Assembly (NCBI GenBank): GCA_038049695.1
Contig: CP142455.1
Location: 27,999,501 to 28,063,500, forward strand
Length of the DNA: 64,000 nucleotides
Direction: 5' to 3'
Origin: Cinnamomum chago
Taxonomy: Eukaryota > Streptophyta > Magnoliopsida > Laurales > Lauraceae
In this document: piece by piece, positions 23,651 through 35,360 of the stretch
Numbering within the stretch: position 1 is the stretch's first letter
Layout of the letters: every line of letters starts with the position of its first letter
Program-made: the position numbers and the translations under genes
The notes under the pieces: generated by a model
Told to the model about the DNA's origin: nothing
Seen by the model: the letters and a program-made list of their open reading frames with translations, nothing else
The model's database searches: none

Positions 23651-24930
23651 TGAAGGAATATGAATTTAAGCCTAAACACGGGCTAAGTTACTTAATCAGT
23701 ATCTTTTTTAGATTTCAACATTAATTATTAATTTAGAATCAATTAAACTAAGTAAACAAAAAGTCAATCAACCACAAGAGAAGGGGAAATGGGATTTGTA
23801 CGTGAAAAACATTACTCGAGAAAAAACCACGGGCATTATCGTCTAGGCCAACAGACAACCAAGCACTATGTAATATGAAAGTTACAAAACTCACAGTACC
23901 CTTCCCATTTGCAACTCAACCTAAGGACTGCATGATTTGCCGACGTCTCGCCGTACACCTTCACTGTGCTTGCAACAATCACCTTGAACTTGTCTTCAAA
24001 GTGAATTTACTACAAAAGAGTAGATGAACAAAACTCTAAAAGTCTAGAAATCTTCAATACAACAACTTGGTGAAACTTTAGAGAAGAAGATGAATCTCTC
24101 AATTGATTCTAAGGTTTAGAATTGGAGATAAGTGCTAGAGGCACATTTAGGATTGCCAGGGCATTCAATTTATAGGCCTTAGGACGTGCATAAGGTTATC
24201 TAAAGAGGATATGTTGAGGTCAACGTCCACCCTTACTCCTGAGCGGTCATAATTGTGGTCGAGCCCTCGCCCTCACCATAAAACTATTTTGTGCCATTTC
24301 CTATCACCAATTGGTTTTGGATAAGTGTAGCTCAATGGGGTGTAAGATCCTACAAGTGGTATCAAAGCCTGGTAAGTCGGGTGTTCGAGTCACGGGACAC
24401 GCATTTTGCGAGTTCGCAGCAGGAGTCTCGGCGGGTGTGCCGTTGAGGGAGGGATTGTTGAGGTCAACGTCCACCCTCACACCTGAGCAGTCATAATTGT
24501 GCTCGAGCCCTCGACCTTACCATAAAACTATTGTTGTGTAGTTTCATATCACCAATTGGTTTTGGGATAAGTGGTAACTCAATGGGGTGTAAGATCCTAC
24601 AGGGTAGGACTCAAATGGTAAGTTGGGATAAATTAGATAGAGGTTTCCCAAAATAAGTTGGTCTTCTGCGAAACATGCGCTCGAGCGGATGCTCAAACTC
24701 TTCCATTAGCTCGTGTGCAGAAGATGGTGATGGAGTGCGGGACCTCTCTGGACTTTGTGCATTCGATCGCATATGGATCCTCTCGAGGGCCCACACAAAT
24801 TTCTTTTCTGACGCAATTCAGTCTTCAACTCTTCATCTAGGCGGTCCATCTATAAAATACATTGAAAAATAGAGTTTCCGGTTTTGTCCACTACCCAATG
24901 AATTTGCCAATACTCAATTTTTTCTTTACA
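23651..24930 (-). repeat. 3' LTR of the copia-like element (interrupted by a TRIM)
   Basis: Plus-strand edges are TGAAGGAATATG... and ...TTCTTTACA, giving TG...CA. Without the TRIM it is about 890 bp and aligns end to end with 31125-31995. Confidence 0.85.
24212..24601 (+). mobile_element. TRIM: miniature LTR retrotransposon, 390 bp
   Basis: Two direct repeats, 24212-24354 (143 bp) and 24456-24601 (146 bp), each TGTTGAGGTCAACG... to ...GATCCTACA. Directly after the first, with 2 bp spacing, is TGGTATCAAAGCC (24357-24369), a tRNA-Met primer-binding site. Directly before the second is the purine tract GAGGGAGGGA (24445-24454). Flanks GGATA (24207-24211) and GGGTA (24602-24606) are a near-perfect 5 bp duplication. 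The homologous site in the other copia LTR lacks the insert. The interior is about 100 bp and non-coding. I saw no 5S-like sequence, so it is not obviously Cassandra. Confidence 0.9.
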
Positions 24931-24944
24931 ATTCCCCCTTTTGG
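24931..24944 (-). other. Polypurine tract of the copia-like element
   Basis: Minus strand reads CCAAAAGGGGGAAT immediately before the 3' LTR start TGTAAAG. This is where plus-strand DNA synthesis would be primed. Confidence 0.75.
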
Positions 24945-26167
24945 CAACTCATAGACAAAACAACTAGTTACAATAAAAATCTGCCCATATAAAATAACTC
25001 GATCCAAACAAAAATATTTCAAGAATCCTTCCTTCAATTCTGCATTATCTTGCAACCCCTGCAAATCTTGTTTATGAAAGACTTGACAATAGATCATGTG
25101 TGAAATCATGAAATTGAAATTCTGAAACTCAATCATCAATCATACTACTCATGCTTCTCCCCTTTTTTGTTCAAAATTGTCAAAGTTTATACTCCCTCTT
25201 AATCAAAAAACTTTATCCTCGATGTAAGATGCACAAATGTAAGAACTCAATCAGGCCAAAAATGAGAAATCCTCGATGACCAAACACTATAATTTGCAAA
25301 GCTTTTAAGAAACAAATAATCAAGGCAACACAATTTTCAGGAATTTGACATGTGTGTAAATTGTGTGTTGGGGATAATCTCAAATGGAATAAAAACGAAG
25401 AAGTCTTTAATCGGGCAGAAATTAAGATTCATCGGTAACAAAGTGAAATTCACACCTTTCGAAAACACACGACCCAATCAACAATGTTGTAGAAAGCTCC
25501 CCCTTAATGTCACTTTTTTATTTTAAATTCGGTCCTTTTTTTTATGATTGACCCAATTCAATTTTTTGCACAATGAATCCTTTCACAATAAAATTAAAAT
25601 CAAGGGAGCAAACCCATATATTTAATTGTTAAAATCACTCTTTCAACGTATAAATCTCTGAGTTCATTACGTTATAAACAAGGTTAAGACGTAGAGAGTA
25701 GACAAATTCATAATTTATTTCCGCATATACTCCCTACAGAAGTCTCTACGGATAGTTGCTAAAAATTCAGGGTTTCATATACATCATTAAGAAGAGAGCA
25801 AGAAAATATCAAGGTCGATGCTTCGAAAAGAATGCAAATCCACTAAGACTGCAAATTATATCAATCCTAGTGTCAGATTAACCCGTGAATGTCCAAGTGA
25901 GTCATCGTGTACATGAGGACATGATCAAAAACCTTAAACCGTGTGCCAAGAAATTCAGTTCCAACAATAAGCAAATAAAGCGTATCACATGCCAGATAAT
26001 CATAAAATCAGCCCAAAAAAAGTATGCATGTGCAAATCAGAACACGAACTGAGGATTAAGGGTGTAGGCCAATTCCTAGGGACTTTTGGGGTATTAAACT
26101 TAGCATGCTCAATATGCTCTGAGAGTGCATTGTGGACCACATTACAATGCAGGTCAAACTTACGAAC
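24945..26167 (-). other. Non-coding interior of the copia-like element between gag and the 3' LTR
   Basis: About 1.2 kb without recognisable pol domains in any frame. In an autonomous copia this position would hold protease, integrase, RT and RNase H (over 3 kb). Confidence 0.6.
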
Positions 26168-27386
26168 TCAGACAGACTTTGTCTTAACCTGTTGAGGGGA
26201 ATCATGTTTCTTCCTCTGCTGATTTCTCACTTTGTCACAACGTGGTTTGATGTGCCCTTTAATCCCACAAAAATGACAGGTGGGGATAATTTTCTTGTGA
26301 TGCACATGCTTATGCTATGTTTGCACAGATTTCATGAATAGTAGGCGCCACAAAAAACATAGTAGGTCCTTGGACAAATACAGATTTACCTGTGGACTTT
26401 GAAGTTGGAGCTCTATAAGTGTAGCCAATTTCAGTTTTTGATGAGTCGGTCTTTGGGCTTCCTATGATTTCATCAAGCTTCTTGACCCTGTATTCATGCG
26501 GTTAATTGATGCTTTGATAGATTCAAGCTTTGTGAGAACCATTTTCAATTTGCCAGCTGTCACGACCCCGGACCGGGAATCCCAATCCGGGATCGGGACC
26601 ATTAGTGTGTAATGATAATTGGTGATGAGGATTACCTACATCCTCAAAATACAACTTATTTAATTTCCCACAGGTGTCCGCGGTGAGGATATCAAAACCT
26701 TGCATGAATGTTTCTTTTTAATGCGGAAGCGTGTAGCAAATCAAATAGTTAGACTATATCTAGTCATGCAAGCATTAACATCAATATCAAACTGTATCAG
26801 AAAGAGCAATGATCTATAGCATGTTTCCCAAAGGTTGTTAAAGTTAGACAAAATATCATTTAGTTACATTCCCCAAAATTAGAGGCCAACAAAGGCCAAT
26901 ATTACAAAATAATAACCCAAAGAATAGTTAACAAGTCCTTCCCAAAATGTTACGCCTCTTGGCAACCCGATGTCTACATGACATCATCAGCACGCCACTC
27001 AACTAGAGGCTGCAGCTCACCTACCGCCTCCTCCGGCTCCTCCTCAAGGAAACCGGCAACGGGACCTGAGTACCAAAGCAAAGGATCAGACACGACGGTC
27101 TGGCAAGAGAATGACAAGATACAACAACAATAATATAGAGGAAATCTCTTGAAAAGCATATAAATCTGTTTAAGCAAGAACTCTCATAAAGCAGGTAAAT
27201 CATTTGCTATAAAACAATTAAACAAGATAAAACATATGAGGTAACCAAGGAAATCGGGAATAACAAGGTGGCAATCACATAAAGCTAAGTCCTCTGTCAC
27301 TAATGTGACAACAGTATCACGGGACGTTGATCTCAGTCACACAAGGTGAGGAGAAACAACGTATACATATATACAATATAATAATA

Positions 27387-27449
27387 CGGGAACGGGACCA
27401 CGGTAGCGAACCGGGTATCGGGACGGGGCCACGGTGATAAACCGGGCAT
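27387..27449. repeat. Two 31-32 bp tandem units, CGGGAACGGGACCACGG type
   Basis: Both units carry CGGG..CGGG.CCACGGT then AACCGGG and AT, inside the LTR-like element. Confidence 0.7.
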
Positions 27450-28238
27450 CGGGATCCAAACTGCAGCTGGCGGGACGGGAGAGGGATATCCAAGTCAGTG
27501 GATCAGACTGACAAGGTATCCAAGCTTAGTGATGCCGACAAATAGGATAAAACCAATCGAGACATATATGAGTAAATCAAGTACAATAAATAAACGGGGA
27601 AAACGGGGGTGCTCAAGGCACACTGTCATCTCATGTCGGGCAATACATATCTGGACAAGTCAATACTACTATCATGCTTTCGGGAAAACGATTCATGTCA
27701 AGTAATGCTTGGAAATAGAGAAATATGATGGACTATACCAATTCGGGAAAGATGATGATTTAAAGATCTATTTGAGTGGATAGGGGTCCCGTATGTCGAT
27801 TATAGATATAACTTGGTACTCCTTGAGTTTGAAGACATTCCGGGCTCCTTATGCACTCTTACGATTTTCAAAACTTAAAATGAGCTTATGGTTATAACTA
27901 GATTTCATACTAGGAAAATCAAGGTTATAGACGGTCCATCATAGGCATGACGTTAATTCGGAAACATCGACCAACCTATTCAGTCATCGAAAGGAATGGA
28001 ATTCGCGATAACCAAGGCAAAAGACTTATATTTGGATATAAAGAAGTTATCGCGTCATTCCATCCCGTTCAAGATTGAAACGGATTGAACTTCGATGCCA
28101 CCAAACTAACCGTGAGAAGCGTCGGCTCAAGACATCTCACCCATTGTCCAATTAGTCCAAAAAGGGTAGCCAAGGTCCCACCTAGCACTAAGGAAAAAAA
28201 TAAAAATCTCAAAATCCACCGGACTCAAACTGAGTCCA

Positions 28239-28384
28239 CCGATCGATCGGACCTTCGGCCAAAATTTTCTGAACAGGGACCGATCGATCGGCCGAAATTT
28301 CTACACAGGGCCCGATCGATCGGTCCAAAAACCCTTACAGTTACTGACAGACCGATCGATCGGTTTGCACGTCCGATCGATCGG
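28239..28384. repeat. Five copies of the palindrome CCGATCGATCGG
   Basis: Perfect 12 bp palindromes start at 28239, 28280, 28312, 28352 and 28373 in otherwise unrelated spacer sequence. They lie inside the 3 kb LTR-like element, where a cis-regulatory role (enhancer or protein-binding array) is possible but unproven. Confidence 0.95.
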
Positions 28385-31110
28385 TCCTGGGCGCAGTGCA
28401 GGTCCGGGACTTGGATTTTTCTCCTTTTTGTTCCTTTCTTTCCAACACTTCAACAACCACATAGAACTATGATCAAGATGACTAAAACACAAGATTCCAA
28501 GACATTAAATGAGGCTATCAAGATGCATAAATATCATTTATTGCAACCATGAAAAATCAATAAATGCAATCAATGAAATCATAAAAATCCATCAATGTTT
28601 CACCAAATCATTTGAAACTTAAAAACCTCCAAACATTCACTTGCCTCAAGTCTTCAATTAATGATATTAAGCTCTATCAAGTCCTCCAAGAAAATGGTCC
28701 AAGCTACAATGCAAAATCCCCAAATAAAGCCCCAACATGGGTCAAACAATATAATGACTAGGAAACCTTTCAAAAATGGAAATGTAGCTTAACAAGAACT
28801 AGAGGAACACTAATCTAGGAGATGGGGATGATCTCTTACCTTTAAGGTCCTCTAATGGCAATGATGAGCTCAAAGAAGGTCTTGTGATGGAGGGTCCTCT
28901 TCACAAATGGTATCAATGGAATGCTTACAAGATGAGGAAGAAGAAGATGATCTCCATTTTGAGTTTGGTGCAAGATTGGTGAGGCTTTGAGATGGAGAAG
29001 CAAGAAGAAGGAGAGAAAACCAAGGAAAACCCTAGACTCTTCTCTTGTGCTGGAAAATGGAGAATGAATTGCAAATGGAGGGTGAGTTCTTCTTTGCTAA
29101 CAAAGGGAAGGTTGGGTCCCACAACTTAATGAACTAAATGGGCTGAAATCATCTCTCGGGTCCTCGGATGAATTCGACGAAGAAGGAAGAAAGGTTCGTC
29201 GAAATATCTAGTTTCTAAAAAGTATATGTTTCGCGGGTTTCGAGAATATTAAGTTTTGGGTACAGATTTGGTGTGAAATGACTGTTTTACCCTCAAGGCT
29301 ATGAAATCGGGTTTCGGGGCCTCGAATGGACACGGGATCAACATGAAAGTTGTAAGAATCCACAAGATGAATGCAACTGCCCAAAAACACAATTTAAAAC
29401 ACGTCGGGAAAATTTCACAAGAAAATGCAAAGCCGAAAAAGGGAACCCCCAAAGGGCCCCACAAGCTATCAATCACTCCAAAAGGCCCAAAACTAGAATC
29501 AAGGCTATTCCAAACCCAACTAGACCAAAAACACTAATCAAGCTTAGCACTAACATGCAACTTAATTAGCACTAATCGGGATCACTCGGGTCGGGGTCTT
29601 ACACCAGCCAGATCACCTTTTTCACTTTTGCACGAGCTTAATTCTTTTTGCAATTTTTTTGAGTCAGTTTTGGCTTTCTGTGGTTGGTCCTTGAGCAGTT
29701 CATTCTCTTTCCCTGCAACAATTAGAATGTTAGACAATATGAAACATTGATCTTCTAATTGTTTTACCTTTGATTATGAGTCTTGCAATTTAGTTGAAGT
29801 GAAGTATTCTAAGATTCCATAGCCTTTAGCTTTAAAGCCCTTTTTTCTCTCACTGATTTTAGACATTCATATGGAATCTTGCAGCAAACTCCTATGTTCA
29901 GCTCCCATATCTTGTTCATTGTTGGAAAAATCATATAGATCTATATCTTCATTTAACTTGGAATCCTTGTCAGACGATCCGTGCACAAAAGAAGCATTAG
30001 AAAAGGCCATGAAAGCAATAAATTTTTTAGATACATTAGATGGGGACTCAGGCTCACTCTTTTCCTCCTCAGAATTCTCATCCCACAAAATATTCAAAGC
30101 CTTACCTTTGCTTTTTTTCTTTTCGATTGGCACACTTAGTAGCAGTGTAACCGTATCCCTGACATTCATAACATTGGATAAGCTTAGAGGGTCCTTTCCT
30201 TGGATTCTTATCGGACTTAGGCACGAATTTAGATTTGTTGGGTGCCTCATTGTTTTGAAGTTCCTTTTTTAAATTGTTTTTCGTGTTTTTCCACAACTTT
30301 CTACACTTTTACTCAAAAAGTTATTCAAACTCAGCATCATTCAAGTCATAATCTAATTCAACATTAGAACCATCCTCCGCAAATTTAGAGGACATGAGAG
30401 CAATATCCTTACCGTTTTTACTCTAACAATGGTTGGCTTCATAGGTCTGTGAATTTCCAACCGGTTCTTCCACAGTGAGGGAGTCCAGCTTTAGATACTC
30501 CTAAAATTACTATCACCTTTGGATGAAACCTTTCAGGAAGAGATCTCAAAATTCTCTTAACAATCTTGGCCTCAGAAATAGGTTCTCCCAAATTAAAACT
30601 AGAATTGACAATATGACTCAATTTTGCTTAGAATTCATCAAACGTTTCAGACTCTTTCATTCATAAAGTCTCAAAGGCAGTAGTCAAAATTTGGAGTTTA
30701 GTTTTCTTAATGGTGTTTGTACCCTCATGGACAGTTCGTAAAAGATCCCATGCTGCCTTAGCATTAGGGCATGCAGGAATCCAATGGAATCCTGTAGGAC
30801 TAACTCCGTTGCAGATGGCATTAATAGCCTTTTTGTTGCAGTTAGATTTGAGTTTCTCATATTAGGTCCAGTGCGTTTTGGTTTCCAATATAGTCTACCC
30901 ATCTACAACAACTTCAGGGTAGGAGTACCATTCTTCAACAACATCCCATACATGATTATTTATGGCCCTAAGGAATGCAATCATCCTTACTTTTCAGTAA
31001 GCATGATTGATTCCGTCAAGTAACATGGGCTTTGTGGTCGAGGTTCCTTCTCTATTGAAGTTCATAAGAGAATATCGATGTATTAATCACACAATGAATT
31101 AGTGCAATCC

Positions 31111-31122
31111 GCTCTAATACCA
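31111..31122 (-). other. Primer-binding site of the copia-like element
   Basis: Minus strand TGGTATTAGAGC, one base off the TGGTATCAGAGC that pairs with initiator tRNA-Met. It lies 2 bp inside the 5' LTR. Confidence 0.85.
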
Positions 31123-31124
31123 CG

Positions 31125-31995
31125 TGAAGGAATGCGAATTTAAGCCTTAACACAAGCTAAGGTCCCTAATCAGTATCTCTTTTAGATTTCAACTCCAATT
31201 ATTAATCTAGGGTTAATTAAACTAACTTAAATAAAAAGCAATTAGCCACAAGAGAAGGAGACATGGGATTTGTACATGGAAAATCATTGTTAGGAAAAAA
31301 CAATAGGCCTTATCGTCTAAGCCAACAGACAACCACGCAATATGTAATATGAAAGTTACAAAACTCATAGTACCCTTCCCATGTGCAACTCAACTTAAGG
31401 ATTCCTTGATATGCCGACGCTTTGCCGTACACCTTCACCGTGCTTACAACAATCACTTTGAACCCATCTTCAAAGTGTATTTACTGCAAGAGAGTAGATG
31501 AACAAAACTCCAAAGTCTAAAAATCTTCATCACAACAACTTGATGAAACTTTAGAGAAGAAGATGAATCTCTCAATTTATTATAGGGTTTATAATTGGAG
31601 AGAAGTGCTAGAGGCACATTTAGGATCGCTAGGGTGTTCAATTTATAGGCCTTGGGACATGCGTAGGGTTATCTAACAATGATAGGACTCAAACGGTAAG
31701 TTGAGATAAATTATAAAGAGGTTTTCTAAAATAAGTCGGTCTTCTGCGAAGCATGCGCTCGAGTGGGTGCTCAAACTCTTCAATCAGCTCGTGCGCGAAA
31801 GATGATGATCGAGCGTGGGACCTCTCTAGACTTTGCACTTTCGAGTGCATGTCCTTTCGAGGGCCCACACAAATTTCTGTTCTAACACAATTCAGTCTAC
31901 AACTCTTTATTTTGGCGGTCCATCTATAAAATACATTAAAAAATAGAATTCTCGGTTTTGTCCATTACCTAATGAATTTTCCAATACTCGATTTT
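31125..31995 (-). repeat. 5' LTR of the copia-like element
   Basis: Inner edge ...ATTCCTTCA on the minus strand. Aligns closely with 23651-24930 minus the TRIM up to CCAATACTCGATTTT, where similarity stops, so a few bases of the outer end are missing or mutated. Confidence 0.85.
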
Positions 31996-32357
31996 AGAAA
32001 TAGCAACAATATTTTAGAAATATCGCTATAATGTCATGATATTTCTTTATGGGGGTGTTTTTCAAAGAATGTTGTGGTGTTTTCAATTATTTTGTAAATT
32101 GAGTGTTTCAGCGAGAATATTTTGATAAAATTGGAATGAGAAAAATATATAAATATTGTTTTAACAGTATTCATAATTACATTGTATTTCTTTATTATCT
32201 TTGTTATTTGAAATTTAATTATTTTCTGCAACATTTTCCCAATAATAACTATGTATCAATTCCTATATATTCTAATGCCAACAAACAACCCTAGAAGTTT
32301 AAGATGGTAATGATGCTCAAGCTCATCCAAGTGAAAGTCAACTTAGAGATTTGGAAG
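31996..32357. other. Intergenic, very AT-rich
   Basis: Nothing recognised. Confidence 0.4.
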
Positions 32358-32736
32358 TATGGGTGACAATGGGTTGGGTAGGGTCTAATTGAGATTGGGT
32401 GACCATTATTGATAACTGATTCAACCCCAACCCTAGAGCCAACCTATTTGTTTACTGAGTTGTAAATGTTGACCCAAATTCATTTCAACCCTGAGCTAAA
32501 AGGGTTGAACCAAACCCTGAACTGCCAATTTGGGTTAGATTGGAAAGTTAAATTAAGGACTCCAATGAATCAGGTAAGGTCAGGTTGGTGTGTAATATAC
32601 AAGATATGGACTCATCTTAAAGCCGACTCATTTAAGCAAGTTGGATTGCTAGTCCTTAATCCTTATCCAACCCAAAAGCATAAAGGGTCAAAGTGAACCT
32701 TGAATTACCAGGTCGGCTTATGAACTACCACCTCTA
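32358..32736. mobile_element. hAT-like MITE remnant (GGGTTGG motifs)
   Basis: Starts TATGGGTGACAATGGGTTGG and ends CTACCACCTCTA, resembling the TAGAGGTGGCAA ends at 19665. The interior has GGGTTG and CAACCC motifs. No target duplication found. Confidence 0.4.
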
Positions 32737-33221
32737 TCTAAAATGTAGGTAAAGAAGATTATGATGGGTTTCTGTAACACATCAACCAGTAAGATGTTCA
32801 AAAGCATCACTCAACAGCCAACTAAGCATGGTTTGGGCTGCAGACACATAAAATTGAGTAGTATATATAGTCCATTTGTAATTGGGGGGTTAATTGGGTT
32901 ACTTAGTTCCTAATCATCTATCAACCTGCTTAAGGATCCGTATTCCTAGGCTTGGATCTTGGCTCAAAAAGAAAAATGATTTCGTGTTGAGGGGTTTTAG
33001 GTCAAATCCTGGCACCATTATGGGCCAATTATATGTTGACCACTCCAAAAATTCTATTGTTGAATGTATTCAAAATAGCCACCAACCCACTTCTTCGGTT
33101 GGGTCAAGGGGGGATGCATATGTTATTCAAGTTTTCTCAGATGCGACTTTCATCACATCTAATAAATAATTGGCCGGCCTTTGATTGCGCAATGACGTTT
33201 TAGTGGGTGCAGACTGCAGGT
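32737..33221. other. Intergenic
   Basis: No gene recognised. Confidence 0.35.
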
Positions 33222-34253
33222 CACAAAAGGACTTTGGTTTGTTGATCTCACATGTGAAAATGACATACAAATATAATCCATAGTTTGTTATTTTCATACA
33301 TTTTCAAATGTGAATACGATTGCATCTAACGGTTTACATGTCTTTGACGGCTTTCCACAAAGTTTGAAAAATTCATGATGAATCGGTTAAGAGAATTGAC
33401 CCAATAATATTTGTTGGCCATCTAAAGAGGATTAACGATTTGTATCGAAAATGAGGCCCACAAATCATAATAGAAGGCCAAACACTCTTGTTTTTTTTTT
33501 TTTTTTTTTTTTCAAACATTTCACAATCCATGAAGGATCCACGGTTGATTTTATGGCCTTGTGATGAGGGTGTACTATTTCGGTCTTCCGTGAGGCTCAA
33601 GTGATCCAAAAATTTGAATAATACCGACTGCCTTTTCAACTTGTGGAATGCACTGCAACAAAAGTGCATGCAGCCAACCAACTGTTGGTATTTTTCTTGG
33701 AGATATCTCATTCTTAGGATCCATGTTGAATCAACACCTGATTCTAACCTTCTAGATAAAAAATGACCTTTTAAAAAAGAGGATCAACAACTTGGATCAT
33801 GAAAATGAGGTCCACAAAAATTTAGAAATGAAGATCAACAATTTGGGATTTTTCATAAACATCTCACAAGTTATGATGATTTAACGGCTGAAATTTGGTT
33901 AGATAGCCATTTTTTGCCCTCCCAACATAACGGTTTGGATCATCATTTAGGTGCCCATAAAAATAGACAAAATGAAAAAGCATGATGGGCATTATGCAAC
34001 TGTAGCACTGCAAATGCAAAGTGTGGGTGTGGATCTGTTTCACAACTCTTTACGTGTGAAAATGAAATGGCCCTGTAGCAAAAACAAAGAAAAAAGAAAG
34101 AAAACGAAATGGCCCTTTTGCACATAATTTACACACCTAAATCACATGCAATTTACACACCACGTGTAAAATTTGCAAACAAAAATAAATGGTGTGGAAT
34201 CATTTCACATGTGGGATGACTAAATATGTAAATAGGGTGAAACAAACTACCCC
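33222..34253. mobile_element. GTGTGAAAAT Harbinger-type MITE family member (left end decayed)
   Basis: The right end GTGAAACAAACTACCCC is followed by TAA, as in the copies at 48983 and 50321. Shared internal words include TTTCACATGTG and ATTTACACACC. The left boundary is approximate. Confidence 0.5.
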
Positions 34254-35360
34254 TAATGAAGTTTTCCTAGGAGAACAGTGTTTCTGTGACCTTCTCAGAT
34301 CCTTGTTAATGGCAAAAAAGATTGGACAATCAAATCCATGATTTTGTACATTTGTGAAAGTTGGTATCTCCCTTTCCAATCGGCTGAGATGCTCCGAGTT
34401 AGCTCCCACTTGGGTTGTTAGCTGGGCCTCTTGTTTGGATGTTTTGTTTGTGTTGAATGCTGCTTCTTGTCTTGATGCCTTTTTTTTTTCTGAAAAAATA
34501 TAAAAACAGCTTGGCACTTGGTCTATGTTGCAGTCCACAAGCAAACCATGTAGGGCACTTGGTCTATGTCGCAGTCTACAAGCAAAACCATGTTGGTCCT
34601 CTCCCCAGTACCCCACCAGATGGGCCCCACACGGCAAGCCATCCATGAGAAGGTCCATACTGGACAACTGCCCAGGACCAGTCAATACAGTGACAAGCCA
34701 TCAATATAGGCTCTGAAATGTGGACCACCATCAGAAGGTCCATCAAATGGGGTGGTCCCAATCCATCATCACTTGCCACGTTCAAAGTCAATAAGCAATG
34801 TATAAAGGACAAAGGAAAGGAGTGGAGGACTCTACCGAATATTGAACGTGGCCAAAAGAAAGCCATAATCAATTGGCCTTTTCCTACTCAGTTTCTTCCA
34901 CTGCAAATGTCAGAGGGAATCTTCACAGCCCTGTAACCTGTGGTAACTCATCCCAATGCCATTGGCATATATATGTGTGTGTGCAAATCTGGATGGTCTT
35001 GATCGTGGGCCCCATTACTGATGAAGGGAGTCTTAAAATTATCCTGACCAGGTGATCATCAGATGAGCCTAGCCTTCTCATAAGTTGCATTAGAATTTCA
35101 ACATTGACCATTGTTACATATATATTTCTCATGGACATGAATTCAATGGCTATAGTGGTCAAATACAAGGACAATTTGGACGGTGGAAACAACTATTTGA
35201 AAAGGTGCACATGATAAATGCTCCAGTGATGAGGCCAAACCACTGATTGCTTGGCGCCGTGGCACCTCCAGCTCAAAGTTACTGATCTAGGCCTGAATTT
35301 ACGCCAGATTTTGGCCTTAGGTTTTAGTATCTGAGCTGTTCTTGGATCTGAATTTTTGGC
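34254..35360. other. Intergenic, with a 41 bp tandem duplication
   Basis: GGCACTTGGTCTATGT repeats at 34513 and 34554 with the next about 25 bp also shared. The open frames here are in repeat-like sequence and resemble no known protein. Confidence 0.5.

Larger units (their letters stand above)
26558..29603. mobile_element. 3.0 kb LTR-like element (probable solo LTR) with perfect TSD
   Basis: Begins TGTCACGACCCCGG and ends GGGTCGGGGTCTTACA, flanked by CCAGC at 26553-26557 and 29604-29608, a perfect 5 bp duplication inside gag. I see no internal direct terminal repeats, primer-binding site or coding domain, so a solo LTR left by recombination is the simplest reading. The size and TGT...ACA ends fit the long LTRs of Ty3/gypsy elements such as the Tekay/Del group (inference). 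The interior has two short repeat clusters. Confidence 0.75.
26168..31065 (-). pseudogene. gag of the copia-like element, disrupted
   Basis: Starts at ATG 31065, 46 nt inside the primer-binding site. It continues with frameshifts and stops to 29609, is split by the element at 26558-29603, resumes at 26552 and ends near TGA 26168. Recognisable parts are the N-terminal DUF4219-like region, the UBN2-type gag core (KIVKRILRSLPERFHPKV, near 30540), a CCHC zinc knuckle CYECQGYGYTATKC (near 30150), a Lys/Glu-rich probable coiled coil on both sides of the insertion, and a second knuckle CHFCGIKGHIKPRC near 26260. Gag packages element RNA. The coding capacity is broken in this copy. Confidence 0.8.
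23651..31995 (-). mobile_element. Ty1-copia-like LTR retrotransposon, gag only, with two nested insertions
   Basis: Two related LTRs (23651-24930 and 31125-31995) bound an interior with a tRNA-Met-type primer-binding site next to the right LTR, a polypurine tract next to the left LTR, and a gag gene on the minus strand. No protease, integrase, reverse transcriptase or RNase H similarity is seen. The left LTR is interrupted by a TRIM (24212-24601) and gag by a 3046 bp LTR-like element (26558-29603). Without these the element would be about 4.9 kb. No 5 bp target duplication was found; the outer edge of the right LTR appears eroded. A large coiled-coil gag with CCHC knuckles resembles the SIRE/Maximus lineage (inference). 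Confidence 0.85.

Noticed and set aside
28239-28384. CRISPR-like array
   Set aside because: The window is a plant nuclear genome, the spacers are irregular in length (about 9-29 bp), the repeats are only 12 bp and no cas genes exist.
28085-28552. 155-codon open frame with repeated DRPIDR-like residues
   Set aside because: It is a product of the CCGATCGATCGG palindromes in the LTR-like element; the opposite strand is open too, as expected for palindromic repeats.
34200-34685. 161-codon minus-strand open frame
   Set aside because: Spans the 41 bp tandem duplication and the end of a MITE; no domain or codon pattern supports it.
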